64,000 nt of DNA from a bacterium (lineage in GTDB: Bacteria; Electryoneota; RPQS01). The stretch is taken from NCBI GenBank assembly GCA_016721565.1, contig JADKHW010000053.1, positions 62,001 to 126,000 on the forward strand. The letters are read 5' to 3'. Numbering within the stretch: position 1 is the stretch's first letter; each line of letters begins with the position of its first letter. The notes below the pieces were generated by a model. It had not been told where the DNA came from, made no database searches, and worked only from the letters and a program-made list of their open reading frames with translations. Positions 40,436-50,656 of the stretch are shown here, in pieces. A program made the translations under genes and the position numbers.

Positions 40436-41326
40436 TTGGTCTGGCGACAGATAATACCCTGCCGGAGCTTTCTGGCGGCGAACAATTGCTCTATCAGGAG
40501 CTTTGTCGCCGTACGGAGTGCAAGATTGTGATTTGGGATGATCCGCAAGAGTCGTGGCGCAACTGTTCGCAGATTATTATACGCACAACGTGGAACTACA
40601 GTTATCATTTGTCGGAATTCTTGAACTGGATTGACCGAATTGAACAGGCGGGGATTCGGTTGCACAATTCTGCTGAGATTATTCGTTGGAATTGTGATAA
40701 GAAATATATGCGCGATCTTGCCCTGCGCGGTGTTTCCATTCCAGAGACGAAGTGGATTCCACGAGGGACGTTAACGCCCGCTCTGCTTGCAAGTATGGTA
40801 ACAGAGTCGTGTGTTATCAAACCTACGGTTTCCGGAGGGGCAAAAGACACGTATTGTGTTTCCGAGAGTGTTAACGATGTCGCGGAGCAACTCAAGCAGG
40901 TTTCGATTGAGAAAGACCTGATGCTCCAAACATTCATCCCTGAAATTGCGAATCCGGGTGAATATTCACTCATCTTTTTTCGCAATGAATTTTCACGCTG
41001 TTTTGAAGACACCTGCTCAGGGTGATTACCGTGTGCAGGCTAAATTCGGCGGTCAAACAAAAGCGATTGAAGTCGCAAGTTCAGTCATTGAGCAGGGACG
41101 CAGTATTCTTACCCAAATCCCTTTTGACGAAGCGCCGCTCTATGCTCGGGTGGACGGCATCTTGCGCGGCGGGCAATTCATGCTGATGGAGCTTGAGTTG
41201 ATTGAGCCATATTTATTTTTGGAATTTGGGGATAGGGGGGGGGGGGGACCCCTTGCCCGCTTTCTGCATCTAATTGTTTTGACAATTAACACAGTCACAA
41301 CCAGAATAACAGACCCGTTATCATGA
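40432..41326 (+). CDS. ATP-grasp ligase of the DcsG-like family, one frameshift
   Basis: An ATP-grasp enzyme that joins a carboxylate and an amine using ATP. It resembles the group often annotated as cycloserine biosynthesis protein DcsG: IIIRTTWNYSYHLSEFLNW, the nucleotide-binding CVIKPTVSGGAKDTY and MLQTFIPEIANPGEYSLIFF. The frame breaks near 41000, where one base is missing in tcacgct; the next frame gives HAVLKTPAQGDYRVQAKFGG and MLMELELIEPYLFLEF. A 13-base G run (41235-41247) near the end makes the C-terminus uncertain. As written the last frame stops at 41326 and overlaps the next ATG. Its substrate is unknown. Confidence 0.8.
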
Positions 41327-42688
41327 ATCCGTCCAAAGAAAAGAACCGCTTAGGCAACATCACCGACGCAATTGGCAACACGCCGTTGGTCCGGCTCAAC
41401 AAAGTGACTGCGGGTGCGCCCGGCGAAGTGTGGGTCAAGTGCGAGCATCTCAACCCTTCAGGATCCATTAAAGATCGTATGGCGAGTTATATGCTCGACC
41501 GCGCGGCGTCATCGGGTGAATTGAAACCGGGCGGCATGATTGTCGAAAACACGAGCGGCAACACGGGTGCGGCGATGGGTATGGCCGCCGCAGTGAAAGG
41601 GTATCGTTGTGTGTTCACGATCTCGGATAAGATGAGCAAAGAGAAAGTCGATGGCTTGAAAGTTTACGGTGCGAAGGTGGTGGTGTGTCCTGCCAACGTT
41701 GAAGCGGAGTCGCCGCTCAGCTATTACTTACTATGTGAATCAGTACCACAATCGCTTGAACAGTGAAGCGCACTATTCAACTTCGGGGCCGGAGATTTGG
41801 GAGCAGACAGAAGGCAAGATTGATTATTTCGTCGCAGGGTTGGGCACGGGCGGCACGTTCACGGGAATTGCGACCTATTTGAAAGAGAAGAATCCGAAGA
41901 TTAAGTGCGTCGGTGTGGATACGTTTGGCTCGATGCTGACGAACTATTGGAAGACCGGCGAATTCGGCGAAATGTACGCGTACAAAGTCGAAGGCATCGG
42001 GCAGGATCAGCTGGTCGGCAACATTGATTTCAAACTCGTTGATGACATGATTCAGGTCAATGACAAGGATTCATTCCTGATGGGCCGCAGACTCGCGCGT
42101 GAAGAAGGAATTTATGCCGGAGGTTCGTCGGGTACGGCAGTGTGGGCGGCGGCGGAACTTGCCAAACGAGTTCCAGCGGGTTCGGTGATTGTGACGATTT
42201 TGCCGGACAGCGGTTCCCGCTATCTGTCCAAGATGTTCAATGATGAATGGATGCGTGACAACAGCATGCTTGAGGAGACTTCGCCGCTGGGAACGGTGCG
42301 CGAACTTCTGGCCGCACGTGCTCCGCATAATTTGATTTCAGCGCGCCGCAATGACAAGGTCGGTGAGGTAATTTTGCATTTGAAGGAAACCGGAATCAGT
42401 CAAATGCCCGTAGTGGAAAAGGATCGCGTGATTGGTTTGATTCACGAGAGCGATTTGCTGAAGTTCATGCTGTCGGGCGTGGGCACGGCGCATTCGAGTA
42501 TCGAACCGATTGTGCAGACGGATTTTCCGACGGTGGGTGAAGAAACTTCGCTCGATGCCGTGAGTCAGGTGTTCACGAAGATGCCGCACGACGCAGTGAT
42601 AGTGCTGCGTGACGACGTGCCGCGCGATATTATCACGAAGATTGATTTGATTGACTATCTCTTGCATCGAAGCAACGCGAAAGCTTAG
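41323..42688 (+). CDS. Cystathionine beta-synthase/cysteine synthase-type PLP enzyme with CBS-domain pair, frameshift or deletion
   Basis: A fold-type II PLP enzyme with a C-terminal pair of CBS domains, the architecture of cystathionine beta-synthase, which condenses serine or O-acetylserine with a thiol. The PLP lysine is in NPSGSIKDRM, the phosphate loop in GTGGTFTGIA and the substrate loop in ENTSGNTGAAMG. The CBS pair starts near 42340 (LISARRNDKVGEVILH). The frame breaks near 41735 between ESPLSYY and YYVNQYHN; compared with relatives about fifteen residues (SVA-type helix) are missing there, so this may be an out-of-frame deletion of some 45-50 bases rather than a single indel. It overlaps the ATP-grasp gene and is probably co-transcribed with it. 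Confidence 0.85.
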
Positions 42689-42693
42689 CAATA

Positions 42694-42724
42694 GAAAAAG
42701 ACGGCTCACGCCGTCTTTTTTCGG
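42694..42724. terminator. Bidirectional terminator
   Basis: Stem aaaagacggc / gccgtctttt with a short loop and T-run, between convergent genes. Confidence 0.9.
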
Positions 42725-42740
42725 AATCAAAACCCAAGTG

Positions 42741-43655
42741 TTAGAACGCCTCGTCCAACTCGCTGAGTAATCTTTGATAGCTTTTGAAGCGCGATTGCGG
42801 GAGCTTCTTCTCTTCAATGGCTTCGATGACGGCGCAATCTGGTTCGGCAACGTGTTTGCAGTTGCGGAATCTGCATTGTGCGGCAAAGTCGCGAATATCG
42901 GGGAAGAGTGACGCAAGATTCTCGCGTGTCAAACCGTAGGGAACAAAACTTTTCATTCCCGGCGTGTCAATCAGCATCGCGCGCTCACCGAACGGCACGA
43001 GCAGAGCAGCAGTTGTGGTGTGTGTACCTTTGCCAGACCACGAACTGACCTCGCGCACGCGCAATTCAAGCTCGGGGATTAGCGCATTAGTCAAAGAACT
43101 CTTGCCGACGCCGGAGTTGCCTATAATGGCTGAGATGCCTTCGGCGAGCAATCCGTGCAGCGGTTCAACGCCTTCACCGGTTAAGTTGTTCACAGAGTAG
43201 ATTGGGAAGTCGAAAGAATCGTAGGTTTCGCGGATTTCTTTGACACGTGCTCCTGTTTCATCGAGATCGCTTTTCGTCAAAATCAAAACGGGCTTTACAT
43301 TACCGAATAATGCGGCGACAAGAAAGCGGTCAATGGCAGCAATTTTCGTTTGCGGTTTGGCCAAAGATGCAACGATCAAAACGCGGTCTGCATTGGCGAA
43401 CATAACCTGCTTTTCACGGCGCAGGCCTTTACGCAAATAGGAGTTCGCGCGTTCGATGACCTCTTCTACCGCCCACTGTCCGTTATCGGCAACCGCGTGT
43501 ACCCAGTCGCCGACGGTGACGCCGCTGCCGTCGTAATCAAACAGTTTGCCGCGCAGTACCGCCTCGACCTGCTCGCCGTCAGTTAGTTTGAGCAAACAGG
43601 TGCGCCGGGCAATAGTCGCGACGCGAGCATTAGCATGTGCGGGAAGTTTCAACAT
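42741..43655 (-). CDS. rsgA: Small ribosomal subunit biogenesis GTPase RsgA
   Basis: A 304-residue circularly permuted GTPase that helps mature the 30S subunit. An N-terminal OB domain is followed by the G motifs in permuted order: TKSDLDET (G4), GNSGVGKSS (G1), a T-loop with GKGTHTTT and DTPGMKSF (G3). The C-terminal zinc site is CRFRNCKHVAEPDC. ATG at 43655 is preferred over a TTG two codons upstream. Intact and of normal length. Confidence 0.95.
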   Translation of the reverse strand: MLKLPAHANARVATIARRTCLLKLTDGEQVEAVLRGKLFDYDGSGVTVGDWVHAVADNGQWAVEEVIERANSYLRKGLRREKQVMFANADRVLIVASLAKPQTKIAAIDRFLVAALFGNVKPVLILTKSDLDETGARVKEIRETYDSFDFPIYSVNNLTGEGVEPLHGLLAEGISAIIGNSGVGKSSLTNALIPELELRVREVSSWSGKGTHTTTAALLVPFGERAMLIDTPGMKSFVPYGLTRENLASLFPDIRDFAAQCRFRNCKHVAEPDCAVIEAIEEKKLPQSRFKSYQRLLSELDEAF

Positions 43656-43713
43656 GAACAAAGTAGTTTAATGTCCGTACGGGGTCAAATTGGCAAACGT
43701 GTCAAATAGTAAT

Positions 43714-43971
43714 ATGCGTAGCGCGGCATTCGCGGCGGCGCTCAAATTAGTGCGTACGATCTTGGGGTTCAGCGTGCTCGCACTTGGAGTATTGATGATC
43801 GTTCTGCCCGGCCCTGCGGTAGTGGTGATTCCGATAGGGCTGGCTATTCTCGCGTCCGAGTATGCGTGGGCGCGGAGGTACTTAAACAAATTCAAAGAGG
43901 GCGGAGAGAAGCTCGGCTCGATCTTCTTCCGCAAGAAAGAGCAACCGCCTACACCACCTCGCTCAGAGTGA
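43714..43971 (+). CDS. Small PGPGW-family membrane protein
   Basis: About 85 residues with a central hydrophobic segment LGVLMIVLPGPAVVVIPIGL followed by LASEYAWARR, the signature of the PGPGW putative transmembrane family, and a charged tail. A TTG at 43690 is an alternative start. The 3' end overlaps the 3' end of the convergent antiporter gene by about 23 bases. Function of the family is unknown. Confidence 0.8.
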   Translation: MRSAAFAAALKLVRTILGFSVLALGVLMIVLPGPAVVVIPIGLAILASEYAWARRYLNKFKEGGEKLGSIFFRKKEQPPTPPRSE

Positions 43972-45922
43972 GGACGCCTAAATCGAGTGACGCATGATCT
44001 CCGTAGAGCACAACTAAATCATTCGGTGCAAGCGTTACATCGAGAAACTCTCCGGGATAAGCGGAACCGTCGCGTAGGAGTGCAATCACCTGACAGCGAC
44101 TCTCATTGGAAAATCCCAGCGCGCGCAGTGTACTTGCGCGCGCTTTGCTATTTTCACGGATTGGCACGGCTTCGACTAAGCGCTGCAAGAGAAGCTGTGC
44201 AAGCCTGTCCCCGCTCATGCTGGCTCCGCGCAGGGTGCCGTAACTTTGACTGCGCACGACTTCGACTTGGGCCGCCACAATATGCGGGGGGATGTGATAG
44301 TGTGTGAGTAGTTCGACAAAGATCCGCAGCGAGGTTTCAAACTCCTCTGGGACGACGAGCTTGGCACCCAGTCGCTCAAGCTGCTCGACTTCAGCCACAT
44401 AGCGCGTGCGAACAATCAGATGCAGTCCGGGATTCATGCGGTGAATTGTCGTCACGGCGCGGCGGGTGGCGGCCGGGTCTGAAATCGCAATGACCGCGCT
44501 GTCGAATTCTTTCAAGCCGAGATGCTGCAGGAACTCTGAATGCGTAACATCGCCGTAGTGAATGGTCTCGCCTTCGTTGCGGGCTTCGCGCACGGTCTTG
44601 GGATTAAATTCCAAAATCTCGTAATAGATTCCCGACTCGCGCAATACTTTAGCCACGTTGCGGCCATTCAAACCGTAGCCGACAATCAAGACTGCGGGCT
44701 TGGGACGAGAGGGCATTGGCTCAGTCGGAGCAGATTTGGCCTCCGTAGCCCAGCCGATCTTTTTGCCCGCGTGGTAGGCAACGTGCGGAGCCATCTGCAT
44801 CACGAGCGGCGTAACTGCAAGGGTCAAGCTTGATGCGGCAATCAAGTACTGAAATTCGTCACCCGTTACGAGATTTCCGGCGACTGCGGCGCTTAAGAGC
44901 AAGAATGAAAACTCACCGGCCTGTGCAAGATAGAATCCGCCTTGCACGCGCTCGCGGAGGGAAAGTTCAAGCGGCTGACTGACGATGAAAACGACGACGG
45001 TCTTCAAGATCAACACGGCCCCCGAGACGATTAAGACTGTGTCAAGATGTTTGAGCACGAAGCCGAGGTCGAGGAGCATACCGATTGAGACAAAGAACAG
45101 CGAAGCGAACAGCGTGCTGAAGGCCTGCATCTGCGAATAGATGTGGGCGCTGAATTCGTTTTCGGAAAGAATCACCCCAGCGGCAAAGGCACCAAGTGCA
45201 ATCGACAATCCGGCAATTGAGCTGATGGCACCGACGACGAGCATCAGCAAAATCGCAAACAGAAAGAGCGCTTCGGACAGTTGGGCACGCACGAGCCAGC
45301 GTAGAAATTGCGGCAGAATCCAACGCGCGAGCAGATAAAGCGACAACACCCACCCTGCAACCAAGACCGCTCGTACACCGATTTCGTAGGTGGTCAGATT
45401 GCCGGAAGCCAGAATGCTGACGATCATCATCATCGGCACGATGGCGAGGTCCTGCACGACGCAAATCGTGACGACCATGCGGCCCATCGGCGTATTCAGC
45501 TCGCCTTTGTCGGCAATGCCTTTCAGTACGAGCGCCGACGAAGAGACTGTTACCACAAACCCGGCAATCAGCGACAACTCGAATGGCATTCCGAGGGAGA
45601 TCAAAATACCGAAAACGAGCGCGGTGGTGCCTGTGACTTGCGCAATTGCTGCGAGATAGACTTTGAGCGGCGTGCTCTTTAGTCCTGAAATCGAGAGTTC
45701 AAGCCCGACTATAAAGAGCAAGAGTACGACGCCGACCTCGGCTGAACTCTCGACATGATCCATATTCGCTATGAACCCGAGCCCCGAGGGACCGATTATT
45801 ATGCCCGTAAGCACAAATCCAGCGATCGGCGGCAATCCAATCCGGCGCGACAGGAACAAGACCGGCAGCGCGCAGGCGAGAATGATCGCCAGATCGTAGA
45901 ACATTGGGATTTCGTGACTCAT
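43949..45922 (-). CDS. Kef-type potassium/cation-proton antiporter (CPA2) with TrkA-N and TrkA-C domains
   Basis: 657 residues. About twelve membrane helices form the exchanger (GLPPIAGFVLTGIIIGPSGL, SALVLKGIADKGELNTPMGR, QDLAIVP with the conserved Asp). A Rossmann TrkA-N domain (LIVGYGLNGRNVAKVLRESG) binds nucleotide and a TrkA-C domain (VIALLRDGSAYPGEFL) closes the protein. It should exchange potassium or sodium for protons under nucleotide control. The layout is that of YbaL/KefB-like proteins. The gene is intact. Confidence 0.95.
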   Translation of the reverse strand: MSHEIPMFYDLAIILACALPVLFLSRRIGLPPIAGFVLTGIIIGPSGLGFIANMDHVESSAEVGVVLLLFIVGLELSISGLKSTPLKVYLAAIAQVTGTTALVFGILISLGMPFELSLIAGFVVTVSSSALVLKGIADKGELNTPMGRMVVTICVVQDLAIVPMMMIVSILASGNLTTYEIGVRAVLVAGWVLSLYLLARWILPQFLRWLVRAQLSEALFLFAILLMLVVGAISSIAGLSIALGAFAAGVILSENEFSAHIYSQMQAFSTLFASLFFVSIGMLLDLGFVLKHLDTVLIVSGAVLILKTVVVFIVSQPLELSLRERVQGGFYLAQAGEFSFLLLSAAVAGNLVTGDEFQYLIAASSLTLAVTPLVMQMAPHVAYHAGKKIGWATEAKSAPTEPMPSRPKPAVLIVGYGLNGRNVAKVLRESGIYYEILEFNPKTVREARNEGETIHYGDVTHSEFLQHLGLKEFDSAVIAISDPAATRRAVTTIHRMNPGLHLIVRTRYVAEVEQLERLGAKLVVPEEFETSLRIFVELLTHYHIPPHIVAAQVEVVRSQSYGTLRGASMSGDRLAQLLLQRLVEAVPIRENSKARASTLRALGFSNESRCQVIALLRDGSAYPGEFLDVTLAPNDLVVLYGDHASLDLGVLTLSEVV

Positions 45923-46228
45923 GCGGGGATATCAGCTAATATGTGGCAAGAGTCCAAGTAATCATGTCCGAAGTTGATTGTAAACATGTGATTCCGAGGA
46001 AACTACGCCGACAGCACCGCATTTCCTTATAAATTGGAGTCAGCATCGGAGGTAGTTCCGAGGATTCCAAGAAATTGCAGGATACTTACAATTTAGGGTT
46101 TTATCACCCGAAAGCAAATAGCCGAATTTCTTCGCCCTGCGCGCCCAACCTCACATTCAGGGAATATGTTGCCAATTGCGGTGAGAATCCCTATTTTGAC
46201 AAACAAAACTGAATCACAAGAAACTCCT
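45923..46228. other. Intergenic region between divergent genes
   Basis: No gene or clear repeat seen. It must hold the promoters of the leftward antiporter and the rightward aldehyde dehydrogenase; no strong consensus stands out. Confidence 0.4.
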
Positions 46229-47662
46229 ATGCCTCACTATCCTCTCATGATTCGCGGCGCACGACCGGCGGGAAAGATCGAAGTTGTTGCACCGTTTGAT
46301 TTGACACCGATTGCGACCGTCGAAACCGCAGGAGCAGACGCGATTGAAGTCGCGCTGAACACCGCGCACAATCTGTACAATGATAGAAGCGCATGGCTGC
46401 CATTACCAAAGCGACTACATATTCTCGATAATTTGCAGAAGCTGATATTAGACAATGCGGAGACGCTGGCACTTGAGGCGGCGCGCGAAGGTGGCAAGCC
46501 GCTTCTTGATTCCAAAGTGGAAATTGCCAGAGCGGCAGACAGTATTCGCGTGTGTATCGAAACGATGCGCACGGATGCGGGCCGCGAAATTCCGATGAAC
46601 TTAAATGCGTCATCTTCATATAAGCTTGCAATGACGCGCCGCGAGCCGATCGGTCCCGTGGTGGCCATCAGCGCATTTAATCATCCGCTAAACCTGATTG
46701 CTCATCAAGTCGGTCCCGCGATTGCTGCGGGTTGTCCAGTGATTGTGAAACCTGCCGATGATACGCCGTTGTCATGTTTTCGATTTGTTGAAATGCTGCA
46801 TGCGGCAGGATTGCCTGAAGAGTGGTGTCAGGCTTGCATCACAAGTGATTTGAGTGTTGCCGAGAAATTGGCCACAGATCCGCGTGTTGCGTTTCTGACG
46901 TTTATTGGGAGCTTCAAAGTCGGCTGGATGCTGCGTTCGAAGATTGCCCCGGGAACACGTTGCGCGCTGGAGCATGGCGGCACGGCTCCGGTGATTGTGG
47001 CTGAAGATGCGGATTGGCAAGCGGCGGTAGCACCAATTGCGAAGGGGGGCTTCTATCACGCAGGGCAGGTCTGCGTGTCGGTACAGCGAGTCTATGTGCA
47101 CGAATCGTTTGCCTTCGAGTTCGCACAAAAACTTGCCGAAGTAGGCAACAAGATGAAGATTGGCGATCCGACGTTAGCAGATACAGAAGTCGGCCCACTG
47201 ATTCGTCCGCAGGAAGTCACTCGATTGAATATGTGGGTGCGCGAAGCTGTAGCAGAGGGTGCCGTGCCGCTGAGTGGAGCAGAACAACTAAGCGAAACGT
47301 GCTATAAGACAACGGTGCTGTGGAATCCGAGCGAAAACTCGAAAGTGACGACACAGGAGATATTCGGCCCGGTCATTTGTGTTTATCTTTACAGGGACCT
47401 CGATGAAGCAATTGCACGGGCGAACAATTCTCCGTTCGCATTTCAGGCGGCGGTTTATACCAAGAACATCGACACAGCCATGAAGTGTTACTCGAAACTG
47501 AATGCCTCGGCAGTGATGGTGAACGAGCACACAGCCTTTCGCGTGGATTGGATGCCGCTTGGCGGACTCAAACAGTCAGGTCATGGTATCGGCGGAATTC
47601 CCTATTCGATCCGAGATATGCAGGTTGAGAAGATGCTCGTGGTGAAGTCGCCGAATCTGTAA
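46229..47662 (+). CDS. Aldehyde dehydrogenase family protein
   Basis: A 477-residue NAD(P)-dependent aldehyde dehydrogenase. The nucleotide-binding segment GPVVAISAFNHPLNLIAHQVG, the Lys of VIVKPADDTPL, the glutamate in CALEHGG (more often ELGG), the catalytic Cys in AGQVCVSVQRV and the C-terminal MPLGGLKQSGHG are visible. ATG at 46229 aligns with family starts; an upstream in-frame start at 46166 adds non-homologous sequence. The sequence looks like the group acting on glyceraldehyde-3-phosphate or lactaldehyde, but the substrate is not settled. Stand-alone gene. Confidence 0.92.
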   Translation: MPHYPLMIRGARPAGKIEVVAPFDLTPIATVETAGADAIEVALNTAHNLYNDRSAWLPLPKRLHILDNLQKLILDNAETLALEAAREGGKPLLDSKVEIARAADSIRVCIETMRTDAGREIPMNLNASSSYKLAMTRREPIGPVVAISAFNHPLNLIAHQVGPAIAAGCPVIVKPADDTPLSCFRFVEMLHAAGLPEEWCQACITSDLSVAEKLATDPRVAFLTFIGSFKVGWMLRSKIAPGTRCALEHGGTAPVIVAEDADWQAAVAPIAKGGFYHAGQVCVSVQRVYVHESFAFEFAQKLAEVGNKMKIGDPTLADTEVGPLIRPQEVTRLNMWVREAVAEGAVPLSGAEQLSETCYKTTVLWNPSENSKVTTQEIFGPVICVYLYRDLDEAIARANNSPFAFQAAVYTKNIDTAMKCYSKLNASAVMVNEHTAFRVDWMPLGGLKQSGHGIGGIPYSIRDMQVEKMLVVKSPNL

Positions 47663-47683
47663 ATCACCAGTTACTTACAAACG

Positions 47684-47716
47684 AAAAGCCCGCTCAAAAT
47701 TGAGCGGGCTTTTTGT
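47684..47716. terminator. Bidirectional terminator
   Basis: Stem aaagcccgctcaa / ttgagcgggcttt followed by tttg, between convergent genes. Confidence 0.92.
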
Positions 47717-47732
47717 TTTGAGTAGAAATCAC

Positions 47733-49090
47733 TTACGGCAGATAGACAAGCTTGCGAGCTAAAGAAACTCCGGCACATTCGCTACGGAGGAAGTAGATTC
47801 CGGCAGAGTGTCCGGCGGCATTCCATTCCAACTCGATATTGCCGTTTCACGAGCATTGTCAAGCAAGGTGCTGACCAATCTCCCGGTTTGATCAAAGATG
47901 GAGACAGTAGCTTGGGACTCGGTTGGAATGTTGAGGTTGATTCTTACCGAGCTGTTGAACGGATTGGGATAAGCTTCACCAAGCGAAAACTCATTTGCAA
48001 CGAGTTCATCATGTGCAGCATTGACAGCTTCGGTTGTGAAGGACCAGATTTCGCCTGTTGTTGTTCCTGTTATGTTCCTCGCATCAACTCGCCACATGTA
48101 GGTTCTGCTGTGTGCAAGCTGGCCGAACATAGAGAAAGAAGGTCCTTCTGCGGGTCCTATGAACTCGAGCGGTTCAGTTTGCCCCCAGTAGATATCGTAG
48201 TCTTCGGCAAATTCCGCAGCAGTCCAGCTCAACTGAGTTAAAATGACGGGCACATTGCTCGCGTTATTTGCGGGTGTGGGATTTGTCGCTAAACCGGGAA
48301 GCGGTGGCGGCGCAAGCACTGTCGTGAAATGCCAGACTGTTCCTGTGGTTGTGCCGTATTGATTTGTCGCGTCTACGCGCCATTCATATGCGGTTTCGTA
48401 ATTCAGAACATCCGGGATGATGATAGAAGTGGTTGTGACGGTGCCAAGCGACCAGTAGGGTTCGCCCGCACCGATAAATACCTCATAACTTGTCGCGCCG
48501 ATTGCAGATTCCCAAGAAAGCTGTGTGTTGAGAATATCCACATATTGCTCACCATCGCCAGGAATGGGATTCGTTGCTTGATCCGGCGGGCTTTCAATAA
48601 CGGCTTCACTTGCAGTCAAGTTGATTGCGGTATTGGCTCCGCCCATGCTTGAACCTTGATGGGCACCAACATAGAGATGCACGGCTCCAGTACCTGCAGC
48701 GGGTGCAAGCCAATTGAAAGTTCCCGAGGTACGATTGTTAGACGACAGATGAATACCATTGGTCTCACCAGCAACGTTGTGCGTTGCCGTGTTGGTTCCA
48801 GCTGAGATAGTTCCTGCATTGGTTGAGCCTGTCCCAACACGGACTGAACCGTTGAAGTTGTTAATTGATGAGCCGGAGGTCGCTGTGATCGTAATTAGAT
48901 AAGTTGAGTCAGGTATGTATTGAGTGGGAAAGCCTGTAATCTGAACCGTGCCGCCGCCTGAGCCGTGGCAAGACGATGCACAAGTTCCGGTAGCTCCGGG
49001 CGCACCGGAGTAACCGCGATAGGTGGGCCGGGCAATTGCAATACCCACCAACGTAAGCGTGGCTACAATACAAAGAACAATTCGATTCAT
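47733..49090 (-). CDS. Secreted CxxxCH protein with fibronectin-like repeats and T9SS tail, one frameshift
   Basis: About 452 codons. After the signal peptide (MNRIVLCIVATLTLVGIAIA) the mature protein starts RPTYRGYSGAPG and has CASSCHG, then FPTQYIPDSTYLITI, the pattern of the domain annotated choice-of-anchor V, whose usual motif is CxxCH. Here the spacing is CxxxCH. Two fibronectin-like repeats (TSYEVFIGAGEP, DYDIYWGQTEP) lead to AYPNPFNSSVRINL. The frame breaks near 47850; the correct frame reads GNIELEWNAAGHSAGIYFLR to KLVYLP and stops at 47733. One of three such paralogues here. It may bind haem or use the Cys pair as a disulfide. Confidence 0.85.
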
Positions 49091-49252
49091 GTTTTGCGTC
49101 CTGACAGATAAGATGAAATATATGAAACTGATTCGCATCAAAGCGGATTTCCGTGCAAAAGCATAACACGGGGGAGGTTCAAATGCAGGCGCCATAAGGC
49201 ACTATCGCTACTAATCTCTCCCAATATGACTAAACATACATAATTCAGTGGA

Positions 49253-49293
49253 AAAACAAAAAGTGGGAATGCGCATGGCATTCCCACTTTTAA
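49253..49293 (-). terminator. Terminator of the second CxxxCH gene
   Basis: Stem aagtgggaatgc / gcattcccactt with a four-base loop and, reading leftward, a T-run. Confidence 0.9.
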
Positions 49294-49318
49294 TCGATAC
49301 GGTGTGCAAAAAATTGAA

Positions 49319-50656
49319 TTACGGCAAATACACAAGTTTCTGTGACGAGGTCACACCGGCACACAGGCAGCGCATGAGGTAGATTCCGGCGGCATTGCCC
49401 AAAGCATTCCATTCCAGCAGATGCTCACCGGCGCTGAGAGTGCCATTCACAAGCGTAGCCACTTCGCGGCCACTGATGTCGTACACGGTGACGCTGGTCA
49501 TCCCCGCCTGTGGAATAGACAAATTTACACGCACGTTGCTGTTGAACGGGTTGGGATAGGCTGAACTCAATTGGAAGCCGCGCACGACAGGGGAATCATC
49601 TGCACCGGATTCAGCTTCAGTTGTAAAGCTCCACGTCTGTCCAACCGTTGTTCCGGCGGAGTTAGTGGATTCTACTCGCCACAAATAGGTCGTGCCAACT
49701 TCAAACTGCGTGGCTGGACTGAATACCGTTTCCGTGGTGGTACCGACAGTTCCTAACGGTTCGGTTGTTCCAAGAAACACTTCATACGTTTCAGCACCGG
49801 ACGCGGGATTCCAACTCAACCCCGCACCGATGAGAACATTCTCAGCGCCATTTGCAGGAGAAGGATTCGTACACGGATCGGGCGCAGTCATGGTCGTGAA
49901 AGACCAGATCGCACTCGGAGTGCTCCCGTTGTCATTAAAGGCATAGACCTGCCAATAGTATTGCGTGCCCGGCTGTAATCCCGGCAGAGGATACGTGTTT
50001 TCTGAAGTCGCACTTTGCACAAGCGGCGGCGGATTCTCGTTGCCGAAATAGACATCGTACCCGATAGCATCCGGAACAACAGACCACGAGAGACTTGTGT
50101 TGGTAGCAACTCCGGTTGCAGCCATTGCGGGAACGGGATCCGATGGCGCGTCAGGCGGCTGTGGAATGACCGCTTCTGTCGCAGTCAATGAGATCGTTGA
50201 GTTCGGGCCGGTGTTGCGGTCGCCTTGATGCGCGGCCACATAGAGTCTCACCGTACCTGCACCTGCCGTAGGAGCGCGCCAATTGAAGTTTCCGTTCTGG
50301 CGGTCATTAGGTGTCAAACGAATACCGTTTGTCTCCTGCGTGACCGAATACGTGACCGTATTGAATCCGGCGGTAATCGTTCCGGCATTCACCGAACCCG
50401 TACCACGCCTGACGGAGCCGTTAAAGTTCTTGATCGGCAAACCCGATACAGCTTCAATAGCAATCAGGTACGTCGAGTCAGGGACATATTCAGTCGGGAA
50501 ACCTGTGATCTGCACGGTTCCTTGGTTTACGCCGTGACAAGACGACGAACATCTGCCGAGCGAACCCGGCGCACCGGAGTATCCTCGGTTAGTGGGGCTT
50601 GCAAAGACATTGCAAGCGAAAACGAACAGAAACAAAAAGCCAATGTGGCGAATCAT
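49319..50656 (-). CDS. Secreted CxxxCH protein with fibronectin-like repeats and T9SS tail
   Basis: An intact 445-residue paralogue of the preceding gene: signal peptide (MIRHIGFLFLFVFACNVFA), RGYSGAPGSLGRCSSSCHG, FPTEYVPDSTYLIAI, then AIGYDVYFGNENPPP and ETYEVFLGTTEPLG fibronectin-like repeats and the tail SSAYPNPFNSNVRVNLSI to KLVYLP. The motif is again CxxxCH (CSSSCH). Because the frame is open throughout, it is the best reference for the family in this window. Exported by T9SS, probably to the cell surface. Confidence 0.9.
   Translation of the reverse strand: MIRHIGFLFLFVFACNVFASPTNRGYSGAPGSLGRCSSSCHGVNQGTVQITGFPTEYVPDSTYLIAIEAVSGLPIKNFNGSVRRGTGSVNAGTITAGFNTVTYSVTQETNGIRLTPNDRQNGNFNWRAPTAGAGTVRLYVAAHQGDRNTGPNSTISLTATEAVIPQPPDAPSDPVPAMAATGVATNTSLSWSVVPDAIGYDVYFGNENPPPLVQSATSENTYPLPGLQPGTQYYWQVYAFNDNGSTPSAIWSFTTMTAPDPCTNPSPANGAENVLIGAGLSWNPASGAETYEVFLGTTEPLGTVGTTTETVFSPATQFEVGTTYLWRVESTNSAGTTVGQTWSFTTEAESGADDSPVVRGFQLSSAYPNPFNSNVRVNLSIPQAGMTSVTVYDISGREVATLVNGTLSAGEHLLEWNALGNAAGIYLMRCLCAGVTSSQKLVYLP

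Noticed and set aside
42338..42916. Leftward open frame across the end of the CBS enzyme, a terminator and rsgA
   Set aside because: It crosses two well-supported genes and a terminator; no recognisable protein.
43949..43971. Overlap of the PGPGW and antiporter genes as a sign of a false gene
   Set aside because: Both proteins have clear family signatures; a short convergent 3' overlap is common.
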